Origin: Rhodoplanes sp. Z2-YC6860
Lineage (GTDB): Bacteria; Pseudomonadota; Alphaproteobacteria; Rhizobiales; Xanthobacteraceae
Direction: 5' to 3'
NCBI RefSeq assembly: GCF_001579845.1
Contig: NZ_CP007440.1
Coordinates: 4,982,029 to 5,046,028 of the forward strand
Length of the DNA stretch: 64,000 bases
How positions within the stretch are numbered: the first letter of the stretch is position 1; every line of letters begins with the position of its first letter. The notes under the pieces are model-generated. The model was not told the origin of the DNA. It was given only the letters and a program-made list of their open reading frames with translations, and ran no database searches. This document shows, in pieces, positions 26,653 through 37,635 of this stretch. A program made the translations under genes and the position numbers.

Positions 26653-27905
26653 GCGAATATCTCCTGCGCTTTAACCAGCGCGCGGGCGAGGCTGTCGACC
26701 TCGTCCTTGGTGTTGTAGAGCCCGAACGACGCGCGGCAGGTCGCCGTCACGCCGTAACGATGCAGCAGCGGCATCACGCAATGCGTGCCGGCCCGCACCG
26801 CGACGCCGGCGCGGTCGATGATGGTCGCAACATCGTGCGGATGCGCGCCCTTCATCTCGAAGGACAGGATCGGACCCTTGTCCCTCGCGTTGCCGAAAAT
26901 CTTGATCGAGTTGATCTCGCGAAGCTTCTCGTGGGCGTAGGTCGACACCGCATGCTCGTGAGCACGAATGCGCGCCTTGCCGATCGAGTTCATGTAATCG
27001 ATCGCGGCGCCGAGCCCGATCGCCTGCACGATCGGGGGCGTTCCGGCCTCGAAGCGGTGCGGCGGATCGCCATAGGTGACACGATCCTCGAACACGTCGC
27101 GGATCATCTCGCCGCCACCATTGAACGGCGGCATCTCGGCCAGCAGATCGTAGCGGCCGTACAGCGCGCCGATGCCCGAGGGGCCGTAAACCTTGTGGCC
27201 GGTGAAGACGTAAAAATCGCAACCGATGTCCTGCACGTCCACGTCGAGATGGACCGCGCCCTGGCTGCCGTCGACCAGCACCGGAATGCCGCGCGCCTTG
27301 CAGAGCTTCACCACGTCCTTTACTGGCACCACGGTGCCGAGCATGTTGGACATGTGGGTGATCGCAACCAGCTTGGTGCGCGGGCTCAGGAGCTTCTCGA
27401 ACTCGTCGATGAGGAAATTGCCCTCCTCGTCGACAGGCGCCCACTTCAGCACTGCGCCCTGCCGCTCGCGCAGAAAGTGCCACGGCACCACGTTGGAATG
27501 GTGCTCCATGATCGAAAGCACGATCTCGTCGCCGGCCTTCACGCGTTCTTTCGCGAACGTGTAGGCGACCAGATTGATGGCTTCGGTGGCATTGCGGGTG
27601 AAGATGATCTCTTCCGGCCGCGCGGCGTTGAGGAACGCCCGCACCGTCTCACGCGCGCCCTCGTAGCCCTCGGTCGCAGCGTTGGCGAGATAATGCAGCC
27701 CGCGATGCACGTTGGCGTATTCGGACGTGTAGGCCTGCTGGATGCGATCGAGCACGGCCTTGGGCTTCTGCGCCGACGCGGCGTTGTCGAGATAGACGAG
27801 CGGCTTGCCATAGACCTGCATGCCGAGGATCGGGAAATCCTCGCGGATGCGGTTCACGTCATAAGCGCCGTTGCTGACTGCCGGATGCAATGCTTCGGAA
27901 GACAT
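26649..27905 (-). CDS. sufS: Cysteine desulfurase, SufS type
   Basis: A PLP enzyme of 418 residues that takes sulfur from cysteine for cluster assembly. The fold is group II: IREDFPILGMQVYGKPLVYL at the start, the PLP-lysine in FTGHKVYGPSGIGALYG, and the catalytic cysteine in VTATCRASFGLYNTKDEVD, with the short SufS-type loop RAS. SufS usually needs a SufE or SufU partner; neither is in this operon. It sits between sufD (three-base gap) and sufT (four-base overlap), as expected for a tightly packed operon. The alternative IscS-like desulfurase at the head of the operon belongs to a different subfamily. Confidence 0.95.
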   Translation of the reverse strand: MSSEALHPAVSNGAYDVNRIREDFPILGMQVYGKPLVYLDNAASAQKPKAVLDRIQQAYTSEYANVHRGLHYLANAATEGYEGARETVRAFLNAARPEEIIFTRNATEAINLVAYTFAKERVKAGDEIVLSIMEHHSNVVPWHFLRERQGAVLKWAPVDEEGNFLIDEFEKLLSPRTKLVAITHMSNMLGTVVPVKDVVKLCKARGIPVLVDGSQGAVHLDVDVQDIGCDFYVFTGHKVYGPSGIGALYGRYDLLAEMPPFNGGGEMIRDVFEDRVTYGDPPHRFEAGTPPIVQAIGLGAAIDYMNSIGKARIRAHEHAVSTYAHEKLREINSIKIFGNARDKGPILSFEMKGAHPHDVATIIDRAGVAVRAGTHCVMPLLHRYGVTATCRASFGLYNTKDEVDSLARALVKAQEIFA

Positions 27906-27908
27906 GGT

Positions 27909-29236
27909 TCACGTCCCTCGCGCCCGGAGCCAGGCCACGACCTGCTCCATCAGCGCGTCGCGCAGACCGGCATGCTCGATGCCTTCGACGGCTTCGCCGA
28001 TGAAGGCCTGGACCAGAAGCGACTCCGCTTCGGTCTCGGGGATGCCGCGCGCCATCAGATAGAATTTGAGGTCCTCGTCGAGCGCGCCGGCCGTGGCGCC
28101 GTGGCCGCACTGCACGTCGTCGGCGAAGATTTCGAGCTCGGGCTTGCTATCGGCCTCGGCGGTTTCCGAGAGCAGCAGCGAGCGCGTCATCATCTTGGCG
28201 TCGGTCTGCTGGGCGCGCGGCTGCACGACGATCTTGCCCTGGAACACGCCACGGCTGTCGCCGTCGAGCACCGAGGCGAACATCTCGCGGCTCTGGCAGC
28301 CCTTGGCCTTGTGATCGGCGAGCAGTGTCGTGTCGGCGTGCTGCTTGCCCTTGAGCAGGCTCGCGCCGCGGAGGTTTGCCACCGTGCCCTCGCCATCGAA
28401 GCGAACGAACAGCTGGTTGCGGACAAGCCCGCCGCCGATGTTGAAGGTGAAGTCGTTGAGCCGCGCGTGTGCACCGACCGCAGCCATCAGCGAGGCCACA
28501 TGGACGAGATCGTCCGGCCCCGCCGTGATCTTGATGTGGTCGACATGGGCGTTGTCGCCGACCACGAGTTCGATGGCGGTGTTGATCTGATGCGCCGCGG
28601 TGGCTTCGTGGCTCTCCACGATCATGGCGCGAGCGCCCTGCTCGATCACCACCAGAGACCGGGTGAACACCGACGATGGCTTGGCCCCGGTCGCGGCGAA
28701 CACGAGGTGGATCGGATGCTCGACCGTCGCGCCCTTCGCGACGTGAATGAGCACGCCGTCGCGCATCAGCGCGGTGTTGAGCGCGATCACGCCCTCACGC
28801 TCGGCCGGCACGACCTTGCCAAGATTGGCAGCGATCAGCGGATCACCTGCGGCGAGCGCCTCGCCCATCGGCCGGATGGTCAGCCCAGGCGAGAGCTTGT
28901 CCATGTCCGACAGTTCCGGCGCAAAGGCGCCGTCGACGAACACGATGCGCTGCACGTCGATATCGCCGACGAGACGTCCGGCATCCTTGGCGCGCGCCAT
29001 CGCTGCCGCGTCAGGCGCGCCGGCCAGCGGCCGCGCCTCGCGGAGAAGCCCACGCAGGTCGGTGTAGTGCCACTGCTCGACACGCCAGCTCGGCAGGCCC
29101 GCCGCGTCGAATTGCTTGAATGCGGCCTCACGGAGCGCGGCGACCTTGCCGTCGCCGGGAAGCCTGGCCTTCGCGGCCGCATAGGCGTCCGCGAGCGCCA
29201 GCTCGGCACCGGTCTTCATGGAGAGGACTTCGGCAT

Positions 29237-29240
<4 letters not shown>
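27909..29240 (-). CDS. sufD: Fe-S cluster scaffold subunit SufD
   Basis: A protein of 443 residues with the SufBD beta-helix core. Recognisable are WRVEQWHYTDLRGLLREA near the start, and the C-terminal DVQCGHGATAGALDEDLKFY, with the conserved Cys-Gly-His-Gly-Ala segment, followed by the QAFIGEAVEGIEH region. SufD pairs with SufB in the SufB-C2-D scaffold. Its ATG overlaps the sufC stop by four bases (ATGA), so the two are translationally coupled. Confidence 0.93.
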
Positions 29241-29995
<755 letters not shown>

Positions 29996-30016
29996 CGGCA
30001 CTTCGTTTATCCTTAC

Positions 30017-30370
30017 CTACAAGCTGAAATGCGAGATGATCTCAACAATCAGCTCATTCTTCTTCGTCACCTTGTCGGCTGTTCCGACCGGACCGAGCGA
30101 ACGCCCGTTCACATCGATCTCGCCCTGCTCGCCGACCACGATCATCATGCCTTCCGCGTAGACGCCTTCTTCGGGCCTCTGCAGAAGGATCCTTTTGCCG
30201 TCGAAAACCGCCTGCACGCCGTTGTCCTTGAGTTTCGTGGACGGCACGAGATCGGCCTCGAAGAACTCCTTCAGAAATGCGCTGGCCGCGTCCTGTCGGG
30301 CGCGACGAGCGTCCTCGTCCTTGGCGCGCTTGGCCTCGAGCTCCGCGACCGCTTTATCGAGCGCCGACAT
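30017..30370 (-). CDS. Small conserved-looking protein inside the suf operon
   Basis: A protein of 117 residues between sufB and sufC, with gaps of only 27 and 21 bases. Residues 1-40 are a charged helix (LEAKRAKDEDARRARQDAAS); the rest looks like a small beta domain (VQAVFDGKRILLQRPEEGVY, then IVVGEQGEIDVNGRSLGPVG). I do not recognise a family with certainty. No cysteines are present, so it is unlikely to hold a cluster itself. Its position and codon use match its neighbours, so it is probably a real and Suf-linked protein; a partner or stability factor for SufBCD is possible. Confidence 0.8.
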   Translation of the reverse strand: MSALDKAVAELEAKRAKDEDARRARQDAASAFLKEFFEADLVPSTKLKDNGVQAVFDGKRILLQRPEEGVYAEGMMIVVGEQGEIDVNGRSLGPVGTADKVTKKNELIVEIISHFSL

Positions 30371-30397
30371 CGAACCGTCCCCGACCCGACATCGCGC

Positions 30398-31921
<1,524 letters not shown>

Positions 31922-32004
31922 TTTTCCCTCCGCTCACGGGGTCAAGGCCCGTGGGTTGGATTGTCGGTTATGGTCGGTTCGTTTTCCGGTTGGCGACCCC
32001 CGCC

Positions 32005-33141
32005 TTAGGCGGCGATTTCCTGATGGTTTCCCGCCTTATATAGGCGGTTCGCGAGTTTCTCCCAAGCATTTAGAATGGTCCCAACATGCTCACCGGAGGT
32101 TGCATACCCGAGACTTACCCGGATTGCGCCACGCGCAAACTCCGGTTCGACACCCATGGCGGCCAAAACGTGCGACGGGGCGACCTTTCCGGATGAACAG
32201 GCCGAGCCGGACGAGACCGCGACGCCTTCCAGATCGAAGGCGATCACAGCGGTTTCGGCCTTCATACCCGGCGCCGAAAACAGAGTGGTGTTGGGGAGCC
32301 TGGGGGCTTCGGCGCCAAAGATCACGGCCTTCGGCACCACGGCCTTGATTCCGGCCTCGATTTCGTCGCGCAAGGCCGCCATGCGGGCAGCCTCGGCCGC
32401 CCAGCCCTGCCGGACCGCCTCGGCGGCCGCGCCAAAGCCCGCGATGCCCGCCACATTCTCGGTGCCGGCCCGGGCCCCACGCTCCTGGCCGCCGCCCTTC
32501 AGGAGCGCATCCACCGCCAGATCGTCGCGGACAATCAGCGCGCCCGCCCCCTGCGGACCACCGATCTTGTGCGAAGACAGCGTCATAAGATCGGCGCCCA
32601 GCGCCTTGAAGTCGCAGGCAATCCGCCCCGGTCCCTGGACGGCGTCGACGTGCAGGAGCCCTCCCGCAGCATGAATGAGGGCGGCGGCTTCCGCGACCGG
32701 CTGGATGACGCCGGTTTCGTTGTTGGCGAGCATCAGGGACAGCAGCGGCCGGTTGCGGCCCTGCAACAGTCCTTCCAGCGCCGCGAGGTCGACCACACCA
32801 ATGCCAGTCACGGGCACATCCTCGACCGTGGCAAACCGCCCGCCGCTTCGGACCGACGGATGCTCGATTGTCGAAACCAGCAGCGTGTCGCCCAGTGCCG
32901 GCGATAGCGCCAGTGCGTTGGCCTCCGTGCCGCCCGACGTGAACACCACCTCGCGGGGCGTCGCCCCGACCAGGGCCGCGACCTGCTCGCGTGCCTCCTC
33001 AACGAGCCGCCGCGCCGCCCGGCCTGCGGCGTGGACCGACGATGGGTTGCCGGTCACCTCAAGCGCAGCCACGACCGCGGCCTTCGCTTCCGGGCGGAGC
33101 GGCGCGGTCGCGTTCCAGTCGAAGTAAGCGTGGCTCGGCAT
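32005..33141 (-). CDS. Cysteine desulfurase, IscS/NifS type
   Basis: About 378 residues from the ATG at 33141. Group I desulfurase: it begins SHAYFDWNATAPLRPEAKAA, shows TSGGTEANALAL, HVDAVQGPGRI, the PLP-lysine in LSSHKIGGPQGAGAL, and the catalytic cysteine on the longer loop VSSGSACSSGKVAPSHVL. It heads the suf gene string, a layout seen in alphaproteobacteria, giving two desulfurases of different subfamilies in one operon. It may supply sulfur to tRNA thiolation or to the Suf scaffold. No IscR or RirA regulator gene lies next to it, and I found no complete Fur/Irr/IscR box in the 280 bases upstream. Confidence 0.9.
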   Translation of the reverse strand: MPSHAYFDWNATAPLRPEAKAAVVAALEVTGNPSSVHAAGRAARRLVEEAREQVAALVGATPREVVFTSGGTEANALALSPALGDTLLVSTIEHPSVRSGGRFATVEDVPVTGIGVVDLAALEGLLQGRNRPLLSLMLANNETGVIQPVAEAAALIHAAGGLLHVDAVQGPGRIACDFKALGADLMTLSSHKIGGPQGAGALIVRDDLAVDALLKGGGQERGARAGTENVAGIAGFGAAAEAVRQGWAAEAARMAALRDEIEAGIKAVVPKAVIFGAEAPRLPNTTLFSAPGMKAETAVIAFDLEGVAVSSGSACSSGKVAPSHVLAAMGVEPEFARGAIRVSLGYATSGEHVGTILNAWEKLANRLYKAGNHQEIAA

Positions 33142-33421
33142 CAATCGGAGTTCCTAACGTCGTGTCTGATGAGCCGCAGGAGCCAAGTCCCTGACCGCGC
33201 TCATTTTACTTGCTTTTTGCACCCTGGATCGTGTTAGAACCCGCCGCCCGACTGGGCGGTTATCCTTCCGCCCGGTGCGCCGAACAGCGAAACGCCCCGA
33301 GTTTCAGCAATAGTTTCGGTGAGTTACGTGCGCACGCCACCGGCGTCAAGCGCGCGCCCTGAAGTCACATCCGAGCGCGGCCCAAGTGCCGCCGCCGGAC
33401 CAGCGCGGATCGAGGTTTGCC

Positions 33422-34084
33422 ATGCCCGAGGTCATCTTCACCGGACCCGCCGGCCGTATCGAAGCCCGCTATCACCCGGCCCCGAAGAAGAATGCGCCGA
33501 TCGCCATCGTGCTGCATCCGCATCCGCAGTTCGGCGGTACGATGAACCATCAGATCATCTACCAACTCTACTACGCCTTCGTGCATCGCGGATTCGCCGC
33601 CATCCGCTTCAACTTCCGCGGTGTCGGACGCAGCCAAGGCTCGTTCGACCACGGTCAGGGCGAATTGTCGGACGCGGCGTCGGCGCTCGACTGGGCGCAG
33701 TCGATCAACCCCGAGGCGCGCTCGTGCTGGATCGCGGGCTTCTCGTTCGGCGCCTGGATCGGCATGCAGCTCCTGATGCGGCGGCCCGAGATCGAGGGCT
33801 TCATCTCGATCGCGCCGCCCGCCAACCTTTATGACTTCTCGTTCCTCGCCCCCTGCCCGTCGTCCGGCCTGATCGTGCACGGCGACAAGGACGCCGTGGT
33901 CCCGCACAAGGACGTCACCGGCCTCGTCGAGAAGCTCAAGACGCAAAAGGGCATCGTCATCGAGCAGAAGGTGATCCCCGGCGCCAACCACTTCTTCGAC
34001 AGCCGCGTCGAACCGCTGATGCAGTCGGTCAGCGAATATCTCGACAAGCGCCTGAACATCGAGCGCAAGGTCGAGACGACCTGA
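33422..34084 (+). CDS. Alpha/beta hydrolase (serine esterase type)
   Basis: About 220 residues from the ATG at 33422, preceded by GAGGT; an upstream ATG at 33386 adds 12 unconvincing residues. The N-terminal segment is FTGPAGRIEARYHPAP, then IAIVLHPHPQFGGTMNHQII with the HPHP motif seen in a small bacterial hydrolase family. The nucleophile is in WIAGFSFGAWIGMQLL (GFSFG), the acid in VHGDKDAVVP and the base in GANHFFDS, so the catalytic triad is complete. The substrate is unknown. It is divergent from the suf operon with a 280-base gap that includes GC-rich short inverted repeats. Confidence 0.85.
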   Translation: MPEVIFTGPAGRIEARYHPAPKKNAPIAIVLHPHPQFGGTMNHQIIYQLYYAFVHRGFAAIRFNFRGVGRSQGSFDHGQGELSDAASALDWAQSINPEARSCWIAGFSFGAWIGMQLLMRRPEIEGFISIAPPANLYDFSFLAPCPSSGLIVHGDKDAVVPHKDVTGLVEKLKTQKGIVIEQKVIPGANHFFDSRVEPLMQSVSEYLDKRLNIERKVETT

Positions 34085-34099
34085 GGCGTTGCGCCAAGG

Positions 34100-35110
34100 C
34101 TATTCGATGATCGGCAGGCCCGCCGCCTTCATGGCCTGACGGTTGGCGACACGCGACGACGCGATCACGTTGCGAAATTCGCCCGGTGTCGTACCGAACG
34201 GCAGAATCGCAAGATTGTTCAGCCGCTCGACGATCGCTGGCTCCTTGGCCGCGGCTGTTGTCTCACGCGCCACGATATCGACGATCTGCTGCGATGTGCC
34301 GGTCGGTGCGAAGAAGCCGTTCCATGACGATGTGTCGAAGCCTGGATAGCTCTCTGCCACTGTCGGCACATTGGGGAGTTGCGGCAGCCGCTGCAAGGTC
34401 GACACGGCGAGAATCTTGATCAGCTTGCTGTCGGCTTGCTGCATCAATTCAGACGCATTGCCGAAATACATCTCGACCTCGCCCGCGACCAGCGCAGCCA
34501 TCGCCGGCGCGCCGCTCTTGTAGGGCACGGCCACCATGTCGAGGCCGGCCCGTGAGATGAACAACGCGGTGTTGAGGTGCACATTGCCGCCGACGCCGGC
34601 GGTCGAATAGTTCAGCTTGCCCGGATTGGCTTTCACGTAAGCGATGAACTCGGCGAGCGTGTTCACCGGCAGCGATGCCTTGATGCCGAGCAGATAAGGG
34701 CCCGCGCCGAAGATGCTGATCGGCATGAGCTCCTTCTCGGGATCGTAGCTCACCTTCTGCAGCATCGGGATGTTGATGATCTGCGTCGAAGCGCCGAACA
34801 GGAGCGTGTAGCCGTCGGGTTGCGCCTTCGCGACCGCCACCGCTCCGACCGATCCGCCACCGCCGGCCCGGTTCTCCACCACGAAAGGTTGGCCGAGTTT
34901 CTCGGACATGTACTGCGAGGCGAGCCGCGCCATCATGTCGGTGTTGCCGCCTGGCGCATAAGGCACCACCACGGTGACGGCACGCGTCGGCCACGTGCCG
35001 TCGGATGCCGAAGCGGCCAAAGGCGACAGCAGTGCAGCGCCCATTCCAAGGCACGCTGCACGGCGGGTGAGCACGGGGAGCTTGGCGGTCGAACGATTGG
35101 CAGATTGCAT
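34100..35110 (-). CDS. Bug-family (TctC) solute receptor
   Basis: About 336 residues from the ATG at 35110. The long signal sequence has a pair of arginines before the hydrophobic core ([20 protein letters not shown]), so it could use the Tat route. The mature protein has [37 protein letters not shown] and the hinge region [20 protein letters not shown]. It is the third Bug receptor in the window and again has no transport membrane subunits beside it. The gene lies tail to tail with an esterase gene (15 bases between stops) and is divergent from tyrS. Confidence 0.88.
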   Translation of the reverse strand: MQSANRSTAKLPVLTRRAACLGMGAALLSPLAASASDGTWPTRAVTVVVPYAPGGNTDMMARLASQYMSEKLGQPFVVENRAGGGGSVGAVAVAKAQPDGYTLLFGASTQIINIPMLQKVSYDPEKELMPISIFGAGPYLLGIKASLPVNTLAEFIAYVKANPGKLNYSTAGVGGNVHLNTALFISRAGLDMVAVPYKSGAPAMAALVAGEVEMYFGNASELMQQADSKLIKILAVSTLQRLPQLPNVPTVAESYPGFDTSSWNGFFAPTGTSQQIVDIVARETTAAAKEPAIVERLNNLAILPFGTTPGEFRNVIASSRVANRQAMKAAGLPIIE

Positions 35111-35319
35111 GTGATATCTCGACTTTCGGATTTCCGGTCGAGCCTCGAAATGCAAAGGCCGTTCCACCGCAGCGGCGACCATGCATCGGGGGGCATGCCT
35201 GCCGGCCTGGGCACCCGGCCGGTGCTGGGACAGCCGCGGAAAGCGCCCGGTTCCAGCCGTTGAATCCTAGGCCGGACCTGTTACACCAGCCGCGCAGCAG
35301 ACATAGCCGGACCACACCG

Positions 35320-36570
35320 ATGAGCGCCTACAAGTCCGATTTCCTCAACGTCCTGGCGGAGCGTGGGTTTATTCACCAGGTCTCCGAGCCGGACGCGCTC
35401 GACCAGTTGGCGAAATCGCAGCCGATCACCGCCTATATCGGCTACGACTGCACGGCGCCCTCGCTGCACATCGGCCATCTGCTGCCGACCATGATGCTGC
35501 ATTGGCTCCAGCAGACCGGCCACCGACCGATCGCGCTGATGGGCGGCGGCACCACGCGGGTTGGCGATCCATCCGGCAAGGACGAAACCCGCCGGGTGCT
35601 GACCGATGAGGTGATCAACGCCAACCTTGCGAGCATCCGCCAGACCTTCTCCAAGTTCCTGAAGTTCGAGGGTGCGGGCGGCAACGCCATCATGGCCAAC
35701 AATGCCGATTGGCTGAACACGCTCAACTACATCGACTTCCTGCGCGACGTCGGCCGGCACTTCTCGGTCAACCGCATGCTGTCCTTCGACTCGGTGAAGC
35801 TGCGCATCGACCGTCAGCAGGAGCTGTCATTCCTCGAATTCAACTACATGATCCTGCAGGCCTATGATTTCGTCGAGCTGAATAAGCGCACTGGCTGCGT
35901 GCTGCAGATGGGCGGCTCCGACCAGTGGGGCAACATCGTCAACGGCATCGATCTCGGCCGAAGGATGCGCGAGGCGCAGCTGTTCGCGCTCACCGCGCCG
36001 CTGATCACCACCAGTTCCGGCGCAAAGATGGGTAAGACCGCGGCTGGCGCGGTGTGGCTCAACGCCGACCTGATGAGCCCGTATCAATACTGGCAGTTCT
36101 GGCGCAACACCGAGGACGGCGATGTGGCGCGCTTCCTCAAGCTGTTCACTGTGCTGCCTCTCAACGAGATCGCCCGCCTTGCCGCGCTGCAAGGTTCGGA
36201 GATCAACGAAGCCAAGAAGGTTCTCGCGACCGAAGCGACCGCAATGATGCACGGTCGTTCGGCGGCTGATGACGCGGCCAACACCGCACGCCAGACCTTC
36301 GAGGAAGGCACGCTCGCAGAGAACCTTCCGACCATCGAAGTCGCCAGCGCCGAGATGGCCAACCTCGGTGTGCTCAGCGCCTTCGTGCGTGCCGGTCTTG
36401 CAAGCTCGAACGGCGACGCGCGGCGCCAGATCAAGGGGGGCGGACTTCGCGTCAATGACGTCGCGGTCACCGACGAGAAGATGATGCTCACGGCCGGCAA
36501 TCTCACGCCGGAGGGCGTGATCAAGCTGTCGCTCGGCCGCAAGCGCCATGTGCTCATCAAGCCGATCTAG
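35320..36570 (+). CDS. tyrS: Tyrosyl-tRNA synthetase
   Basis: A class I synthetase of 416 residues that charges tRNA-Tyr. Motifs are HIGH in [12 protein letters not shown], the tyrosine-binding region around [10 protein letters not shown] and [15 protein letters not shown], and the KMSKS equivalent as KMGKT in [12 protein letters not shown]. The C-terminal S4 RNA-binding domain follows from about residue 350 ([20 protein letters not shown]). The start at 35320 is supported by homologous length rather than by a strong ribosome site; the frame is open 20 codons further upstream without coding sense. Confidence 0.95.
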   Translation: MSAYKSDFLNVLAERGFIHQVSEPDALDQLAKSQPITAYIGYDCTAPSLHIGHLLPTMMLHWLQQTGHRPIALMGGGTTRVGDPSGKDETRRVLTDEVINANLASIRQTFSKFLKFEGAGGNAIMANNADWLNTLNYIDFLRDVGRHFSVNRMLSFDSVKLRIDRQQELSFLEFNYMILQAYDFVELNKRTGCVLQMGGSDQWGNIVNGIDLGRRMREAQLFALTAPLITTSSGAKMGKTAAGAVWLNADLMSPYQYWQFWRNTEDGDVARFLKLFTVLPLNEIARLAALQGSEINEAKKVLATEATAMMHGRSAADDAANTARQTFEEGTLAENLPTIEVASAEMANLGVLSAFVRAGLASSNGDARRQIKGGGLRVNDVAVTDEKMMLTAGNLTPEGVIKLSLGRKRHVLIKPI

Positions 36571-36615
36571 CGGAAACGAGCTCAGCACTCGGGCGTTGTC
36601 CACCAGGACAGCGCC

Positions 36616-37531
36616 ATGGAACTCGCCTCGAAAATCTCGCCGTCGCCGCAGGCTCGCAGCGGCCATTCCTGGCTGATTGCCAGCATCCCGGTGCTGTTCG
36701 TGCTGGGCCTCGGGCTTCGTCGTGCCGCGCGCCTTCGAGCGCACCAGCGAGCCGTTGACCTTCGTTGCACTCCGTAACGCCGGCGCCCTCGTTGTGCTGG
36801 TCGCAATCGCCATTCGACACCCTTGGCCACGCAAGCCCGCCGATATTGCGGGGCTGCTGTGGAGCGGCGCGCTGCTGCAGGGCTTCTCGATCGGCCTCCT
36901 CTATTGGGCGGTGTACCACGGTCTGCCGGCCGGGATCGGGGCGCTGATCGGCGGACTTCAACCCGCAATCGTTGCTATGCTTGGCGTCTTCATGCTGGGT
37001 GAGATGCTCGGCGGCCTGCAGTGGACCGGGATCGCGATCGGCCTTGCCGGCGTCGCGTTGGTGGTGAGCCCGAAGCTTGCCGCCACGGCGGGCGCTTCGC
37101 TCGGCCTGATCGCGGCGGCCTTCGCGGGCGTGGCCTCGATGGCCTATGGCTCGCTCTATCAGAAACGCTTCGCTCACACCGGTGACGCGTGGACCCGGAC
37201 CGCACTGCTGTTTGCCGGTGCGTTCATCCCGCCGTTGATCGGCGCGTTGGCGCTGGAGCATGGCGACGTAAATTGGCAGCCTGTGCTGATCGCCGTCTAT
37301 GCCTGGTCGGTGCTAGCGCTCGCCGTCGGCGCCACGATGGCACTCCTGTTCCTCATCCAGCGCGGCGAAGCGGCGCGCGCGAGTTCGCTGATCTATCTGG
37401 TGCCGCCGGTGTCCGCGACGATGGCCTATTTCGCTTTCGGCGAGACCATCTCGGCGATCCAGATCGCGGGCTTTGTCGTGACGGCGATCGGCGTGGTGTT
37501 GGTGCAGCGCAAGGCTAAGAGCGCAAAGTGA
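36616..37531 (+). pseudogene. EamA (DMT) family transporter, frameshifted at the N terminus
   Basis: A gene for a ten-helix EamA-type permease with two reading frames. Frame 1 starts at the ATG at 36616 (AGGA upstream) and encodes MELASKISPSPQ and the start of the first helix, IPVLFVL. The sense then continues in the next frame from 36704 as WASGFVVPRAFERTSEPL and on to the stop at 37531. The break is at about 36703, where gtgctgggcc appears in place of a likely gtgctgtgggcc, a loss of two bases. The remaining frame is intact and has both EamA repeats. It may be a real inactivation or an error in the sequence. The frame-2-only ORF begins at 36677. Confidence 0.7.
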
Positions 37532-37537
37532 ACGTTA

Positions 37538-37586
37538 GGGCATGATCCCGAAAAGTGTGAAGCGGTTTTCGGAGAAGATCATGCCC
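37538..37586. repeat. Rhizobiales palindromic element-like repeat
   Basis: A 49-base palindrome: outer arms gggcatgatc (37538-37547) and gatcatgccc (37577-37586) are perfect, and inside them ccgaaaa and ttttcgg also pair. The sequence type with GCATGATC, CCGAAAA and AAGCGGTTTTCGG is a widely scattered intergenic repeat in Rhizobiales. It lies seven bases after the transporter gene. Confidence 0.8.
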
Positions 37587-37606
37587 AAACAAGAGAACAA
37601 GCGACA

Positions 37607-37635
37607 GGTCTGATTCAACGACATTGAATCAGACC
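37607..37635. terminator. Perfect inverted repeat between convergent genes
   Basis: Arms ggtctgattcaa (37607-37618) and ttgaatcagacc (37624-37635) are exact over 12 bases with a five-base loop. It abuts the stop of the AsmA-like gene. With the neighbouring palindrome it probably ends transcription from both sides, although there is no T run; it could instead be a second mobile palindrome of the same genome family. Confidence 0.55.

Noticed and set aside
33142-33421. An Irr (ICE) or IscR box upstream of the suf operon
   Set aside because: A single ttagaac half is visible near 33233, but no second half at the right spacing, and no IscR or RirA consensus could be matched.
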